Shown here: positions 16,095 to 23,902 of the stretch, in pieces | Layout of the letters: every line of letters starts with the position of its first letter | How positions within the stretch are numbered: position 1 is the first letter of the stretch | From: Coemansia sp. RSA 922 | Taxonomy: Eukaryota; Kickxellomycota; Kickxellomycetes; Kickxellales; Kickxellaceae | DNA: 24,714 nt | Direction: 5' to 3' | Assembly: GCA_027577415.1 (NCBI GenBank) | Contig: JANBQS010000244.1 | Coordinates: 1-24,714 of the forward strand | Translations under genes and position numbers: made by a program | Notes under the pieces: model-generated | Told to the model about the DNA's origin: nothing | Seen by the model: the letters and a program-made list of their open reading frames with translations, nothing else | Database searches by the model: none

Positions 16095-17666
16095 ATGGCC
16101 TCCACTGCCTCGACGCAGCGCCGGTCCGCCGCGGTAGCTGTCCACGACTCTGACAACAACAGCGATGATGACACGCAGGCCCAAGCTGTCGCGCGTCAAG
16201 CTGCAGAGGGTCGACGAATCACACGAATCGTGTTTATCGCCCTTTTACTCGATATCCTCTCATTCACCATTATCCTGCCCTTGTTGCCACGCTCGCTCGA
16301 GGCATACAAGGCCCGCGAGGGCTCAGACCCCTCGACACTTCTCGGCTGGACACTATCGTCAGTCGAGCAGCTGCGTCACCGAATCTTGGGCTGGACGACA
16401 TCGCGCTTTCTCCAGCAAGGCGCACGCGCCGACCTAGTTCTACTAGGCGGGATGCTGGGCTCGCTCTACTCACTGCTCCAATGTGTGGTGGCGCCAGTAA
16501 TCGGACGTGTGTCGGACCGCTTGGGTCGTCGTCGTACTCTGATGGTGTGTATGGCGGGAAACGTCATATGGACTGTGCTGTGGGTGTTTTCGAGCTCATT
16601 CGAGTCCTTTTTGTTGGCTCGTGTTATTGCTGGACTCAGCGAGGGCAACGTACAGATATCCAACACGGTTATCGCTGATGTTACTGATGCTAGCACTAGG
16701 TCTAAGGGCATGGCTTTGGTTGGAATCGCCTTTGCTGTTGGGTTTACATTGGGTCCGTCGATTGGCGCTTACTTTTCTACTAAAATGTCTGCTGAAGGAA
16801 CTGGAGGCTCGACATACGCGCCCTTTGCCGCGGCTGCCGTATTCTCGCTCGCCTTGCTGCTGGCTGAGAGCCTGTACTTGTATTTTAAGCTGCCCGAGAC
16901 GCTTCATTTCAAAAAGTCCACTGCCGACGACGACACTGATACGGTCTCTGAAAAGGAAGCGGTGGTAACGAAGCAGACCATCGAGAATAGCTCGGATGTG
17001 CGACGGGTGCTGAGAAGACTCAATATGGTGCATTTTGCCTACCTGTTTTTCTTTTCGGGTATGGAGTATACCCTGACATTCCTGACGCATGACAAGTTTA
17101 ACTTTTCCAATATGCAGCAAGGCCGGCTCCTGGGCTTTATTGGTATTACGTCGACGATATTGCAGGGCGGCTATGTGCGTCGAGTCAAGGGCAAGTCTGC
17201 CGGCCGCGGTGACAAGTCCTTGGTCGCTCAGGGCATGGTTGGATGCACGTTGGGTCTATTGTCTATTGCCCTGTGCTGTATAAGCGCCGATAAGAGCAGC
17301 GACGGCAATCCGTCGTGGTGGCTGTGGGCTGGTGCTGTTGGTTTTGCTGTTGCCTCGGCGACGGTTGTCAACTGTCTCAACTCGATGGTGTCATTGGCTG
17401 GTGCGTCCCAGCAGGCGGCGGGCGACACGGGTAAGCGCTTGGGCGACTTCCGGTCGGCAGGGCAAATTGGTCGCGCTCTAGGCCCTGTCTTTGCCTGCTC
17501 GGTATACTGGCTCTCTGGCGCTGCAGTATGCTACTTGGTAGGCGCTGTAGCTGTGTCTATAATCACACTGGTGTTTGTTGCCGCCATCCCTGTGACCACC
17601 ATTGCTGTTACCTCTGACAAGGGTGTGACTACTCAGTCGCCGTCGCGTTTAAACAAGGCCAGCTAA
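16095..17666 (+). CDS. MFS carrier of the MFSD10/TETRAN type
   Basis: 523 residues, complete. A hydrophilic N-terminus (1-40) is followed by about twelve membrane helices. LLDILSFTIILPLLPRSLEA (51-70) is helix 1, and GRVSDRLGRRRTLM (137-150) is MFS motif A in the loop between helices 2 and 3. GLSEGNVQISNTVIADVT and ALVGIAFAVGFTLGPSIGA match the MFSD10 signature around helices 5 and 6. After a charged central loop (about 275-310), FFFSGMEYTLTFLTH and NMQQGRLLGFIG are again close to MFSD10. That family (tetracycline-transporter-like protein) exports organic anions or drugs and occurs in animals and fungi. Substrate here is unknown. The start is the first ATG, 15 bp after a TATTTATA element. No truncation is seen. 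Confidence 0.88.
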   Translation: MASTASTQRRSAAVAVHDSDNNSDDDTQAQAVARQAAEGRRITRIVFIALLLDILSFTIILPLLPRSLEAYKAREGSDPSTLLGWTLSSVEQLRHRILGWTTSRFLQQGARADLVLLGGMLGSLYSLLQCVVAPVIGRVSDRLGRRRTLMVCMAGNVIWTVLWVFSSSFESFLLARVIAGLSEGNVQISNTVIADVTDASTRSKGMALVGIAFAVGFTLGPSIGAYFSTKMSAEGTGGSTYAPFAAAAVFSLALLLAESLYLYFKLPETLHFKKSTADDDTDTVSEKEAVVTKQTIENSSDVRRVLRRLNMVHFAYLFFFSGMEYTLTFLTHDKFNFSNMQQGRLLGFIGITSTILQGGYVRRVKGKSAGRGDKSLVAQGMVGCTLGLLSIALCCISADKSSDGNPSWWLWAGAVGFAVASATVVNCLNSMVSLAGASQQAAGDTGKRLGDFRSAGQIGRALGPVFACSVYWLSGAAVCYLVGAVAVSIITLVFVAAIPVTTIAVTSDKGVTTQSPSRLNKAS

Positions 17667-17978
17667 CTTTTATCCATTTCTAGAAAAGAACCATCACAAC
17701 AAAGAGCTAAATAGAGAACTAAAAAAATATACTTGCCAACTCGTTGTTCTCGACCTCCGTTACCTTGCACCGTGGCAATACTGCTACTTTTTGTATTGAA
17801 CACATTGAACTCCATTTGCTATGTCACTTTATCTACTTTAAGCTAAAACGTACTTGTAGAATGAATTACACACCAATTGGAATCTGATGAAAGTTGTAAT
17901 AACCGTTAGAATCACACATAAAAGGAAAGAACAAACTATAGCTATATTTTGTCAATAATAAAATAGACTATAAAATAA

Positions 17979-18092
17979 CGAGCTACTGCTTTGGATTATG
18001 TTGAGATTGGGCAGGACAGTGTTCGAAAACATGTGCAAGCAACGAGCCCAGATCCTACGGAGGAAGAGTTCTCGTCAGAGGACTTGAAGTAA
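17979..18092 (+). pseudogene. Isolated acidic C-terminal tail relic
   Basis: After a TAA at 17976, 37 codons read RATALDYVEIGQDSVRKHVQ, ATSPDPTEEEFSSEDLK, then TAA. The composition (SPDPTEEEFSSEDL) is typical of an acidic protein C-terminus, and third positions look coding, but there is no ATG and the DNA before it is AT-rich without an extended frame. It may be the last exon of a lost gene, or chance. I do not recognise it. Confidence 0.25.
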
Positions 18093-18126
18093 TAAGCTTT
18101 ACCCGAACGTTGGAATAACCGAGGGG

Positions 18127-18135
18127 TATATAAAG
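18127..18135 (+). promoter_or_regulatory. Orphan TATA box
   Basis: A strong TATATAAAG on the plus strand. Downstream, the plus strand has only antisense of a decayed family member, and the nearest ATG-started candidate is 740 bp away. It may be left from a gene replaced by the family copy, or drive an antisense transcript of that copy. Confidence 0.35.
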
Positions 18136-18163
18136 GCAAGGCAGCACTGGCTGGAGATACGCC

Positions 18164-18503
18164 TCAGCAAGAAATAAAAATCTCTATTTCACTCATTCTT
18201 GACAGAAGATCTTTAATTTCTTTAGCTAAATCAGCCGCAGATTTAGTTAAAATATTGTTCACAATCACTGGCATAGCAATATTCATGCTAGCGTCGCTGA
18301 CGTATCCTGGTTCATTGTAGACGACATGAACATAGCTGCCGAACACAGCACCTTCTGATGGCCTAGGCGAATTTAAAGATGCAGAGTCAATGGGGGTGCA
18401 CAGTTCCTCTAATCACTGCGCAACCATTACACGTAGTACCCTTTACATATTCCGCTAGTTTGTTCAAGTCAGTAAACGCCTCAGTATTGGTCGGTGCCTG
18501 CAT
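18164..18503 (-). pseudogene. Orphan-family copy R1, internally deleted and frameshifted
   Basis: The ATG at 18501-18503 opens a frame beginning MQAPTNTEAFTDLNKLAEYV (compare FDNIDDLREYV in R3 and FDNVGELKKYV in R2). It runs through CNGCAVIRGTVHPH to a TGA. One base out of frame, starting beside a C-run near 18400, a second frame continues IDSASLN..., then VFGSYVHVVYNEPGYVSDAS and ends KEIKDLLSRMSEIEIFISC. That end matches the intact C-termini (KSIDKILNRFNEFELYV in R4). The roughly 45-residue centre with the KC...CxCP motif is missing. It is therefore a copy with an internal deletion and shifted frame. It could still make a short 38-residue peptide. Confidence 0.6.
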
Positions 18504-18874
18504 TTTCGTAGAGTATTTTCGAATTATAAAAAAAACTAGGTTGTTGGATATATTTGAGAAAAATAGTGATAGAAAAGAGAAAAACGCAAAAAAAGTGGGC
18601 GCCTATCCTGCCCGCCAATTTATAGCAAAAATTGTTGGGAGTAGCTCCCCTTGCAAAAAAATAAATCAGAAAAGAGCGTTGACTGGAAGCATGCCGTTGA
18701 CTTTCTTTGTGGTTTGTCTACAAAGGCTGCTTGAACAAGAGTTTTCGAAGCCTCTTTTTGCGATATTTCTGTTTTTGACAATTGGAAACCTCTGCGAGAA
18801 AGCAAAAAAAAAGCGGATTACACACTGCTTTTTCCAGATCAAGGCTGCGAAGGAGTTTGCAGGTAATAAAAACC
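18504..18874. other. Upstream of R1: degenerate counterpart of the family's upstream module
   Basis: 371 bp, A-rich. A GGGCGCC/CCTGCCC patch at about 18597-18612 sits some 100 bp upstream of the R1 ATG, the same place as the GGCRCCMACATSCCCC core in R2-R4. The rest shows little clear similarity to the other modules. The plus-strand ORF through here looks like a chance frame. Confidence 0.35.
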
Positions 18875-19195
18875 ATGTTAACAATTGTTGATAGCATATA
18901 CAAAAGTGAGGACAATGGTACTATTCTCAGAGCACTGCGAGCTGCTGCGTATAAAGCTTTTTTGACAGCTTTCTTCCGCGGCCAAATTTACGCCTTGCTC
19001 AAGACTCTTGGTGTTACCAAGTCGTGCCTGCTTACACGTGGGCGCTTGTCCACTATCACGGCGTCCGATAGGCTGTGGGAGTTCTTTTCAGCTGGCATAT
19101 TGGTCAGCGGGATTATCCACGTGCGAGCTGCTAGCTTGGTTATGTGGGCCGTCACGCTGTTCAGGGACATGCACGAAAACGCTCTGACTCTATGA
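18875..19195 (+). CDS. Hypothetical protein with hydrophobic C-terminal half
   Basis: 106 residues from the ATG at 18875; the frame is open further upstream only from a TTG. The sequence is not low-complexity: MLTIVDSIYKSEDNGTILRA, an Ala/Leu-rich helix around AAAYKAFLTAFFRGQIYALL, a basic patch (TRGRLSTITASDRLW) and a hydrophobic stretch FFSAGILVSGIIHVRAASLV that could be a membrane segment. Base composition is higher in GC than the flanks, suggesting true or recent coding. AATAAA follows at about 19332. It is the only plus-strand candidate among the minus-strand family copies. I do not recognise it; it may be a fragment of a larger membrane protein. Confidence 0.4.
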   Translation: MLTIVDSIYKSEDNGTILRALRAAAYKAFLTAFFRGQIYALLKTLGVTKSCLLTRGRLSTITASDRLWEFFSAGILVSGIIHVRAASLVMWAVTLFRDMHENALTL

Positions 19196-19354
19196 ACAGA
19201 ATGCATAACTTTAGTCTATTATCTTTAGCATGTGTTTTTTTTACTTTTGTAAGCATGAGCGCTTGATATTGTTAGTAGGTAAACCGTTTACTAGTCATTT
19301 GATAGAAGTGTACTTTTGATGCGCCTTCCCAAATAAAGAACTGCATTGGGGTTG

Positions 19355-19810
19355 CTATATGCTAGCTGATTTCCACCGATAAATTCTAAAGGCATTGAGA
19401 AGATCGGCCAGAAATTTGCGAGTTTCTTCAGAGTTTCTGTGCTTAATAGGCAAAACATAACCTAGCTCACGGAAATCAAACATCCTTGTGAGTGTGTAGG
19501 CATCCTTGCCAGAATACACTGCAAGGCCAAATGCTGCTGTGACATTGGGAGCAGGTGTTATGGACGAAGGTATCAGAATTGATTCAAACTCTTCTTTTAG
19601 TGTACGTGGGCACCCACACTCGACTCCAAGCATGCGTTTTAACACACACTTGTCCCTATGCGTATACTGATATATAGACATGTGGTTGTGCATAGCCAAT
19701 ACCATACACCCCCCGTATGGGAATTGCATTACGTATTTTTTAAGCTCGCCCACATTATCAAAAACTGATATGTGTGTTGGTATTGGTTGTTCAGGCAATT
19801 GTCGTTTCAT
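19355..19810 (-). CDS. Orphan-family protein R2 (full length)
   Basis: 151 residues, intact. No signal peptide or membrane helix. Family landmarks in order: ISVFDNVGELKKYVMQF (about 19-35), a hydrophobic strand GGCMVLAMHNH, YTHRDKCVLKRMLGVECGCP (about 55-74), RTLKEEFESILIPSSI, a second hydrophobic strand AAFGLAVYSGKDAYTL, and a C-terminal amphipathic helix EETRKFLADLLNAFRIYRW. The F-D-N..EL..YV then K-C..C-x-C-P order loosely recalls the N-terminal DNA-binding domains (WRKY/GCM1-like fold) of FAR1/MULE-type transposase proteins. This is only a hint. Closest relative in the window: R4 (CPRTLKEEF identical). The conserved module upstream (19897-20155) begins about 87 bp before the ATG. Confidence 0.65.
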   Translation of the reverse strand: MKRQLPEQPIPTHISVFDNVGELKKYVMQFPYGGCMVLAMHNHMSIYQYTHRDKCVLKRMLGVECGCPRTLKEEFESILIPSSITPAPNVTAAFGLAVYSGKDAYTLTRMFDFRELGYVLPIKHRNSEETRKFLADLLNAFRIYRWKSASI

Positions 19811-19896
19811 GCTATTTTAACTACAACTAACAGAAATACTTTAAGAAAAATAAAATAAAAGAAGATTTTTAGGGCAAGCAAAGTGAGAAAGATTTA

Positions 19897-20155
19897 GGCG
19901 CCCACATGCCCCTTTCTTTCACAAGCTCTTCTGGCGAGCAAGTCTCCTTTTTCCAGTCGTAGAAAGGCAGCGAGGGCCGCAGCAGGGGGCTGTGAAAGCT
20001 CGGCCAAAGACCCCTTTAAAGCTTCAAAGACACAAAGTCTCCAGCCCTTCAAAGGAGCACTTGGTGCACAAAGCATTTCTTTTCCAGCATTCTTATGTGC
20101 CCAACAACGCACATTCAGTAGTGAGCGCCAAGCCAAGTGTATGCCCATACAAGCA
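19897..20155 (-). repeat. Conserved upstream module of R2
   Basis: About 260 bp homologous in order and orientation to the DNA upstream of R3 and R4. Shared landmarks on the plus strand are GGCGCCCACATGCCCCTTTC (19897-19916), TCTGGCGAGCAAGTCTCC, GCCGCAGCA, TGAAAGCTCGGCC, TTCAAAG, and GTGCCCAACAACGCAC ahead of GCCAAGCCAAG. Indels disturb any reading frame, so it looks like promoter or 5' UTR DNA co-duplicated with the gene rather than coding sequence. R2's copy is the most diverged of the three. Confidence 0.65.
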
Positions 20156-20199
20156 ATATCAGAAGCTGGTGTCCAGGAAAAATGTGCACAATATTGGTA

Positions 20200-20600
20200 C
20201 TACATTAACGGGAGTATGGATTGAACACCTGGATTAATAAGTCGATCAAATACAGTACACACAGGTGCATTTGGTCCAATGCTCAGCACGAATCGCATGT
20301 GGTCGACATCCGACTCAGAGAGTTTTGGTTCCGAATCCGCTTTCAGTTCCATTCTGATATGCTACAGTCTTGGATGACCCATTGCCCTTGAACACCGTGA
20401 CAGCATAGACACTGACGACAGTGTGTGTAGGCGTTGGGTTAGTTGGTGTGTAGGGACCGATGTAGGTCCTTAAAGTAGATCTGACGTGAACCTAGAGGGT
20501 TGGTTTTCAAGGCAATGACAGGCGCATGGTACACCAAATAGGAGAGAAGTTAGGGCAAAGGGCGAGTACCCTCCAGTACCGACGTTCACTACTGCGGAGA
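20200..20600 (-). pseudogene. Frameshifted pseudogene, possibly PEBP/YbhB-like
   Basis: Coding-like sequence is spread over three minus-strand frames that follow one another. The first reads YLVYHAPVIALKTNPLGSRQ and IYFK (to about 20460), the next TYIGPYTPTNPTPTHTVVSV, YAVTVFKGNGSSKTVAYQN and FGTKTL with TGA at 20314-20316. The last reads LSESDVDHMRFVLSIGPNAP, VCTVFDRLINPGVQSILPLM with TAG at 20200-20202. The pattern Y-x-GP-x-x-P ... THT-x-VSVYAV loosely resembles the GP-x-PP-x-G-x-HRYVFTLYAL core of PEBP/YbhB proteins, but the match is weak. At least two frameshifts make it a dead copy. No intact start was found. Confidence 0.4.
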
Positions 20601-20911
20601 GCCCTCTCATAGGTAGTAGATACTGGTTGCTAGGTTGTCTAGTCTTAAAGCATGGTTTTACTCATTCTGAACCAAGGATTGAGTACGAAACTGTGTTACA
20701 ACAATAGCATGAAGGACGGCTCAGTTAAGCTCGTGGTTCGGCTCATGTTGATCATCTTGAAGAAAGGGTCGTCTAGTCGCATATACACTTTTGGGTTGGC
20801 TCTTTCTCAAGTCTGTGGCTCGAAAAAAATTTGTTTTCTTTTCATCGACTACCCGTTTTTTGCGCGCATTTATCAACAACACTTTTGTAGACCTTTTATC
20901 TCGCATAGTAT

Positions 20912-22312
20912 ATGATGGACGGCGAAGAGGTCGAGCAGATTTTTAACACGGTTGAAAAGCTCGTAGCCTCCCATCGCGCGTTTAGTACTTTGTTTGCTCG
21001 CGTGGAGGCAACAGAAAAGGCCATACAGGATCTGAGGAGCCGCTCTACTTGCACGGAAGGAGGAAACGCAGCGCACGTCCGCCATGATCACGAGGAGCCG
21101 GCTCTAAACGGGTGTGGTAATAACGGCACTGACGACAATACCAGAGACATCGTAAAGTCGATCACCAGTAAGCGCCTAAACGAGATTGGGCTGGGTGTCA
21201 GCCCTAAAAAGTCGACATGGGCCGATCTCCGCAAGCAGTACTCGCCTAAAGGATCGATATATTCGCCAAAGAGACTCACCACTAGCAAAAAGGCTACAAA
21301 TACCAACACGCAAGCCTCAGAGATGGATAACAAGCTCGCAGTAGACGAGGCATATAGTCAGGTGGCGGCCATGGCAGCTTACGGAGTCGAACTTTTACGC
21401 ATCGCGCTGAGCAGTGCGCAGGTCGATAGGAGGTTGACAAATCAAGCAAGCGACATATTTGCCACGCTTTGCGCAACGCTCACTGATACGCTTGCGCACC
21501 ACAGGGCCGAGATTAATAGTTTGGCCGCTGACAGGATCGACGCCCAGAGAGGCGCCCATGGTCTAGGCCAAGAGTTGGAGCCGTTTTCTGAGGGTATCGA
21601 TGATCCTCAGCGCTCCAGGCCAAATAGCGGTCCAAATACACGTAGACGGGAGAGGCGAGGCAATGAACCTGTCGGAAACGAGCGTAGCCACCCGTATCGC
21701 CGCGACCTCGGACACTCGAAGACCTCAGGCCTGCCACGGCGCCAGGCACGAGGCCGCGACACAATCCAAAATAGCTCGGGTACAGCACCTCATGGCGATC
21801 CGCCAGTGGGTACTCGCTCATCTGCTCACTTATTAGCCCGCATATCTAAGGCCGCAGGCAATCGACGGTCTTGCGGTGGTGAAGGCGAATCTCCTGTTGC
21901 TGCCTCTTTAGTCGGAGAGTCTGACACTGGTAGCACGGCAATTGAGAGCGTAAATGACACCAACTGTTCTCCAATATCTGAGGCAACAGTAGTAGTGGAG
22001 AATCTTGACTCATCACTCAGTCGCCGAGACGTTGTCCATACAGCACTTTTGCGCCAGGGCAAGTCAGAGTCAGCAATTGCCACATACTTCAACCAGGCTA
22101 ACAGAGATACCAACATTGATTACGACAGGAAGTGGAGATACTGGGCCACATGGTGTATAGAGCGTGGTCTAGATCCTTGTAGCAGGTCCGACGCGAACTT
22201 AAAAGCTTGGCATTTAGACGGAAGTATATCACAGCGCACGAAGAGTAATAGAGAAAGGCTGGTTAAAAATATCTGGTCAATGGTCGAAGGACATCCCCCG
22301 CCGGAAAGATAG
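20912..22312 (+). CDS. Gag-like protein fused to the N-terminal domain of a tyrosine recombinase (DIRS-like relic)
   Basis: 466 residues. Residues 1-45 are a coiled coil (EVEQIFNTVEKLVASHRAFS). About 143-215 is an Ala/Leu-rich helical segment (AVDEAYSQVAAMAAYGVELL) like the capsid part of DIRS Gag proteins. About 215-390 is Arg/Gly/Ser-rich and disordered. About 402-466 is the SAM-like core-binding domain of a tyrosine recombinase: YDRKWRYWATWCIERGLDP, NLKAWHLDG, then RTKSNRERLVKNIW. A TAG stops the frame at 22310, but the next frame continues RKDRADIGFIKTVAESVYLG to 22391, so a frameshift interrupts the recombinase. The catalytic domain (R..HxxR..Y), reverse transcriptase and RNase H are absent, so the element cannot move by itself. 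Confidence 0.6.
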   Translation: MMDGEEVEQIFNTVEKLVASHRAFSTLFARVEATEKAIQDLRSRSTCTEGGNAAHVRHDHEEPALNGCGNNGTDDNTRDIVKSITSKRLNEIGLGVSPKKSTWADLRKQYSPKGSIYSPKRLTTSKKATNTNTQASEMDNKLAVDEAYSQVAAMAAYGVELLRIALSSAQVDRRLTNQASDIFATLCATLTDTLAHHRAEINSLAADRIDAQRGAHGLGQELEPFSEGIDDPQRSRPNSGPNTRRRERRGNEPVGNERSHPYRRDLGHSKTSGLPRRQARGRDTIQNSSGTAPHGDPPVGTRSSAHLLARISKAAGNRRSCGGEGESPVAASLVGESDTGSTAIESVNDTNCSPISEATVVVENLDSSLSRRDVVHTALLRQGKSESAIATYFNQANRDTNIDYDRKWRYWATWCIERGLDPCSRSDANLKAWHLDGSISQRTKSNRERLVKNIWSMVEGHPPPER

Positions 22313-22391
22313 GGCCGACATTGGGTTTATCAAAACAGTAGCTGAGAGCGTTTATCTTGGGCTATGGTTAACTTTATCAAATTTATTATGA
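20912..22391 (+). mobile_element. Truncated DIRS-like (tyrosine-recombinase) retroelement
   Basis: Gag-like sequence followed directly by the start of a tyrosine recombinase is the gene order of DIRS-1-type elements. The 3' part of the element is lost soon after 22391. I could not identify convincing terminal repeats, so the true ends, including any 5' non-coding part from about 20650, are unknown. A Crypton DNA transposon is the main alternative for the recombinase half. Confidence 0.5.
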
Positions 22392-22607
22392 TTAACTTTA
22401 AACATATCTCTATATAGGCTCTGTCGCTGAGTCGGGAGGAGCTGTGTCAGTGAAGCAAGGCACAACATCCTTAGTTCTCCCCCGAATTGAGCGCGCACAA
22501 TCTCTCTATCTTAAAGAGTAGTAGTTATTGGAGCCACCAGGTTACAAAAAGTGGCGCGGTTTAAATAGCTATTCTTTCATGACGTACGTAATGTACTTGT
22601 TTTCTCT

Positions 22608-22835
22608 TTAGTGCTGTTTGGCCAATTTTATCTTTAAATGTGGACAGCTACACTTGAGTTTAAACATGCCCTTGAACTTGCATAGGCGTCTGTAACGCTT
22701 TATTACATAATAGGGGTTGTCACTAAGTAAAGTCACTGTTATACATTTCTTGGAAGCATGTTTCGTTACATATTCTCTAAGGTCATCAATGTTATCAAAC
22801 ACTAATACAAGTGTCGATTCTTGTTGCTCAGACAT
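22608..22835 (-). CDS. Orphan-family protein R3, C-terminally truncated
   Basis: 75 residues from the ATG at 22833-22835. MSEQQESTLVLVFDNIDDLR, EYV, then CITVTLLSDN and CKFKGMFKLKCSCP follow the family plan as far as the C-x-C-P motif; after this R3 reads HLKIKLAKQH and stops, lacking the final ~75 residues found in R2 and R4. The retroelement relic lies on its 3' side, about 215 bp away. The same frame is open upstream to 23168, but that extension runs through the conserved non-coding module and has no counterpart frame in R4, so I use the inner ATG shared in position with R2 and R4. It may be an expressed short variant or a decaying copy. Confidence 0.5.
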   Translation of the reverse strand: MSEQQESTLVLVFDNIDDLREYVTKHASKKCITVTLLSDNPYYVIKRYRRLCKFKGMFKLKCSCPHLKIKLAKQH

Positions 22836-22910
22836 GTGTTGTTTCTGGTGAGTTTTAATAGTGCGTAGAAAATGCTTTGAGAAGAGGACAAGAGAAGAGA
22901 AAACAAAATG

Positions 22911-23170
22911 TAGGCACCAACATCCCCCTTTTCCATTCCCTCTTCTGGCGAGAAAGTCTCCACCTTTTTTCATCAGTTTTCGAGGATGGTGAGAGCCGCA
23001 GCAAGCGTGGTGAAAGCTCAGCGGACATTCCCTTTTAAAGCACAAAAAACGCAGTCTCCAGCTCTTCAAAGAAAACAGTTGATGTTCAAAGAAACTGTTT
23101 TTCCCACTATTCTTTTGTGCCCAACAGCGTACAGGCCGCGGAGAATGCCAAGCCAAGCATCTGTCCATGA
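22911..23170 (-). repeat. Conserved upstream module of R3
   Basis: The R3 copy of the module, from the GGCACCAACATCCCCCTTTT core (22912-22931) to GCCAAGCCAAGCATCTGTCC (about 23147-23166). It shares a 40-base identical block with the R4 module (22983-23022 here). It starts about 75 bp upstream of the R3 ATG. Confidence 0.7.
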
Positions 23171-23373
23171 GAGCAACAGAAAGAGTTCGGTAGTAGGTAG
23201 TGCCAAGTGCTAGACACGAGTATTCTCAGATACAGATATTTGGAGTTAACTCTTACAAGCCTCCACAAACACCATGGATGACATGCATTTGTTTGCCTTA
23301 GTGTCTCAAGCACATACTAGCCCTCTAGGTCTAATAATTATTATTAATGTAGCATCCTAAATATCAATAAAAT

Positions 23374-23817
23374 CTAATTTATAGATGAATGTGACGATAA
23401 TTTGGCTACATATAGTTCAAACTCGTTGAATCGATTAAGAATTTTATCTATGCTCTTGCGAATTTTCACGGGATTCCTATGGTTGATATGAAACACTCTA
23501 GGAGCATGTGTTATTAGCCTTCCAGTTTCTTTGCCAGTATATATGACAAAATGGTGGAATGCAGTTACAAAGCGAGAAGCCTGTATTGCTGAAGGAATCT
23601 TGATTGATTTAAACTCCTCCTTTAGTGTACGAGGACACTCACAATCAGGACCAAATATGCGCTTGAATATGCACTTGTTGCTGTGCTCATAGTCATATAC
23701 GGCCTTGTGCTTGTTTATAACAAATGTAACATGAATTGCTCTATTTTTCTTCACATACTCCCTAAGGTCATTATAATTATCAAACACTGGTAAGCATGTT
23801 GCTAGTTGTCTATGCAT
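23374..23817 (-). CDS. Orphan-family protein R4 (full length)
   Basis: 147 residues from the ATG at 23815-23817; a longer in-frame start at 23946 would read through the conserved upstream DNA and is not preferred. Landmarks: PVFDNYNDLREYVKKN (about 9-25), a strand IHVTFVINKHKAVYDY, NKCIFKRIFGPDCECP then RTLKEEFKSIKIPSAI, TAFHHFVIYTGKETGRL, and the C-terminal helix IRKSIDKILNRFNEFELYVA. No signal peptide, membrane helix or known enzyme motif. The CPRTLKEEF run is identical to R2, and the 5' flank is near-identical to R3, so exchange or recent duplication between copies is likely. Function unknown. Confidence 0.65.
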   Translation of the reverse strand: MHRQLATCLPVFDNYNDLREYVKKNRAIHVTFVINKHKAVYDYEHSNKCIFKRIFGPDCECPRTLKEEFKSIKIPSAIQASRFVTAFHHFVIYTGKETGRLITHAPRVFHINHRNPVKIRKSIDKILNRFNEFELYVAKLSSHSSIN

Positions 23818-23902
23818 GTGTTGTTTCTGGTTATTTTCAATGGTGCGTAGAGGATGCTTTGGGAAATGTAAAAGTGAGGAAAAGAGTAGAGAAAGAAAAA
23901 TG

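Larger units (their letters stand above)
17667..18163. other. Intergenic region with orphan elements
   Basis: 497 bp. It includes the MFS 3' flank, AT-rich DNA, an isolated coding-like tail (17979-18092) and a plus-strand TATA box (18127-18135) with no obvious downstream gene. No intact gene is visible. Confidence 0.45.

Noticed and set aside
18379..18891. 170-codon plus-strand ORF across R1
   Set aside because: Lys/Phe-rich translation of A/T-rich DNA, antisense to the R1 relic, with no family features.
20331..20345. tRNA B-box-like GGTTCCGAATCC
   Set aside because: It has an extra base against GGTTCRANYCC, no A box or acceptor stem nearby, and lies inside the pseudogene.
20600..22545. Terminal repeats for the retroelement: GTAGTAG..TA.TGG..C..AGGTT at about 20612 and 22520
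   Set aside because: Only a loose, gapped match, and the left copy lies in or beside a host pseudogene. It is not enough to define element ends.
22836..23168. In-frame N-terminal extension of R3 (186-residue version)
   Set aside because: The extension reads through the conserved upstream module. In R2 and R4 the homologous DNA is in other frames or interrupted, so it is not conserved as protein.
22986..23213. Plus-strand ORFs inside the upstream modules (AAASVVKAQ-type frames)
   Set aside because: Their similarity to each other follows from near-identical DNA; the R2 counterpart is frameshifted and there are no stable ends.
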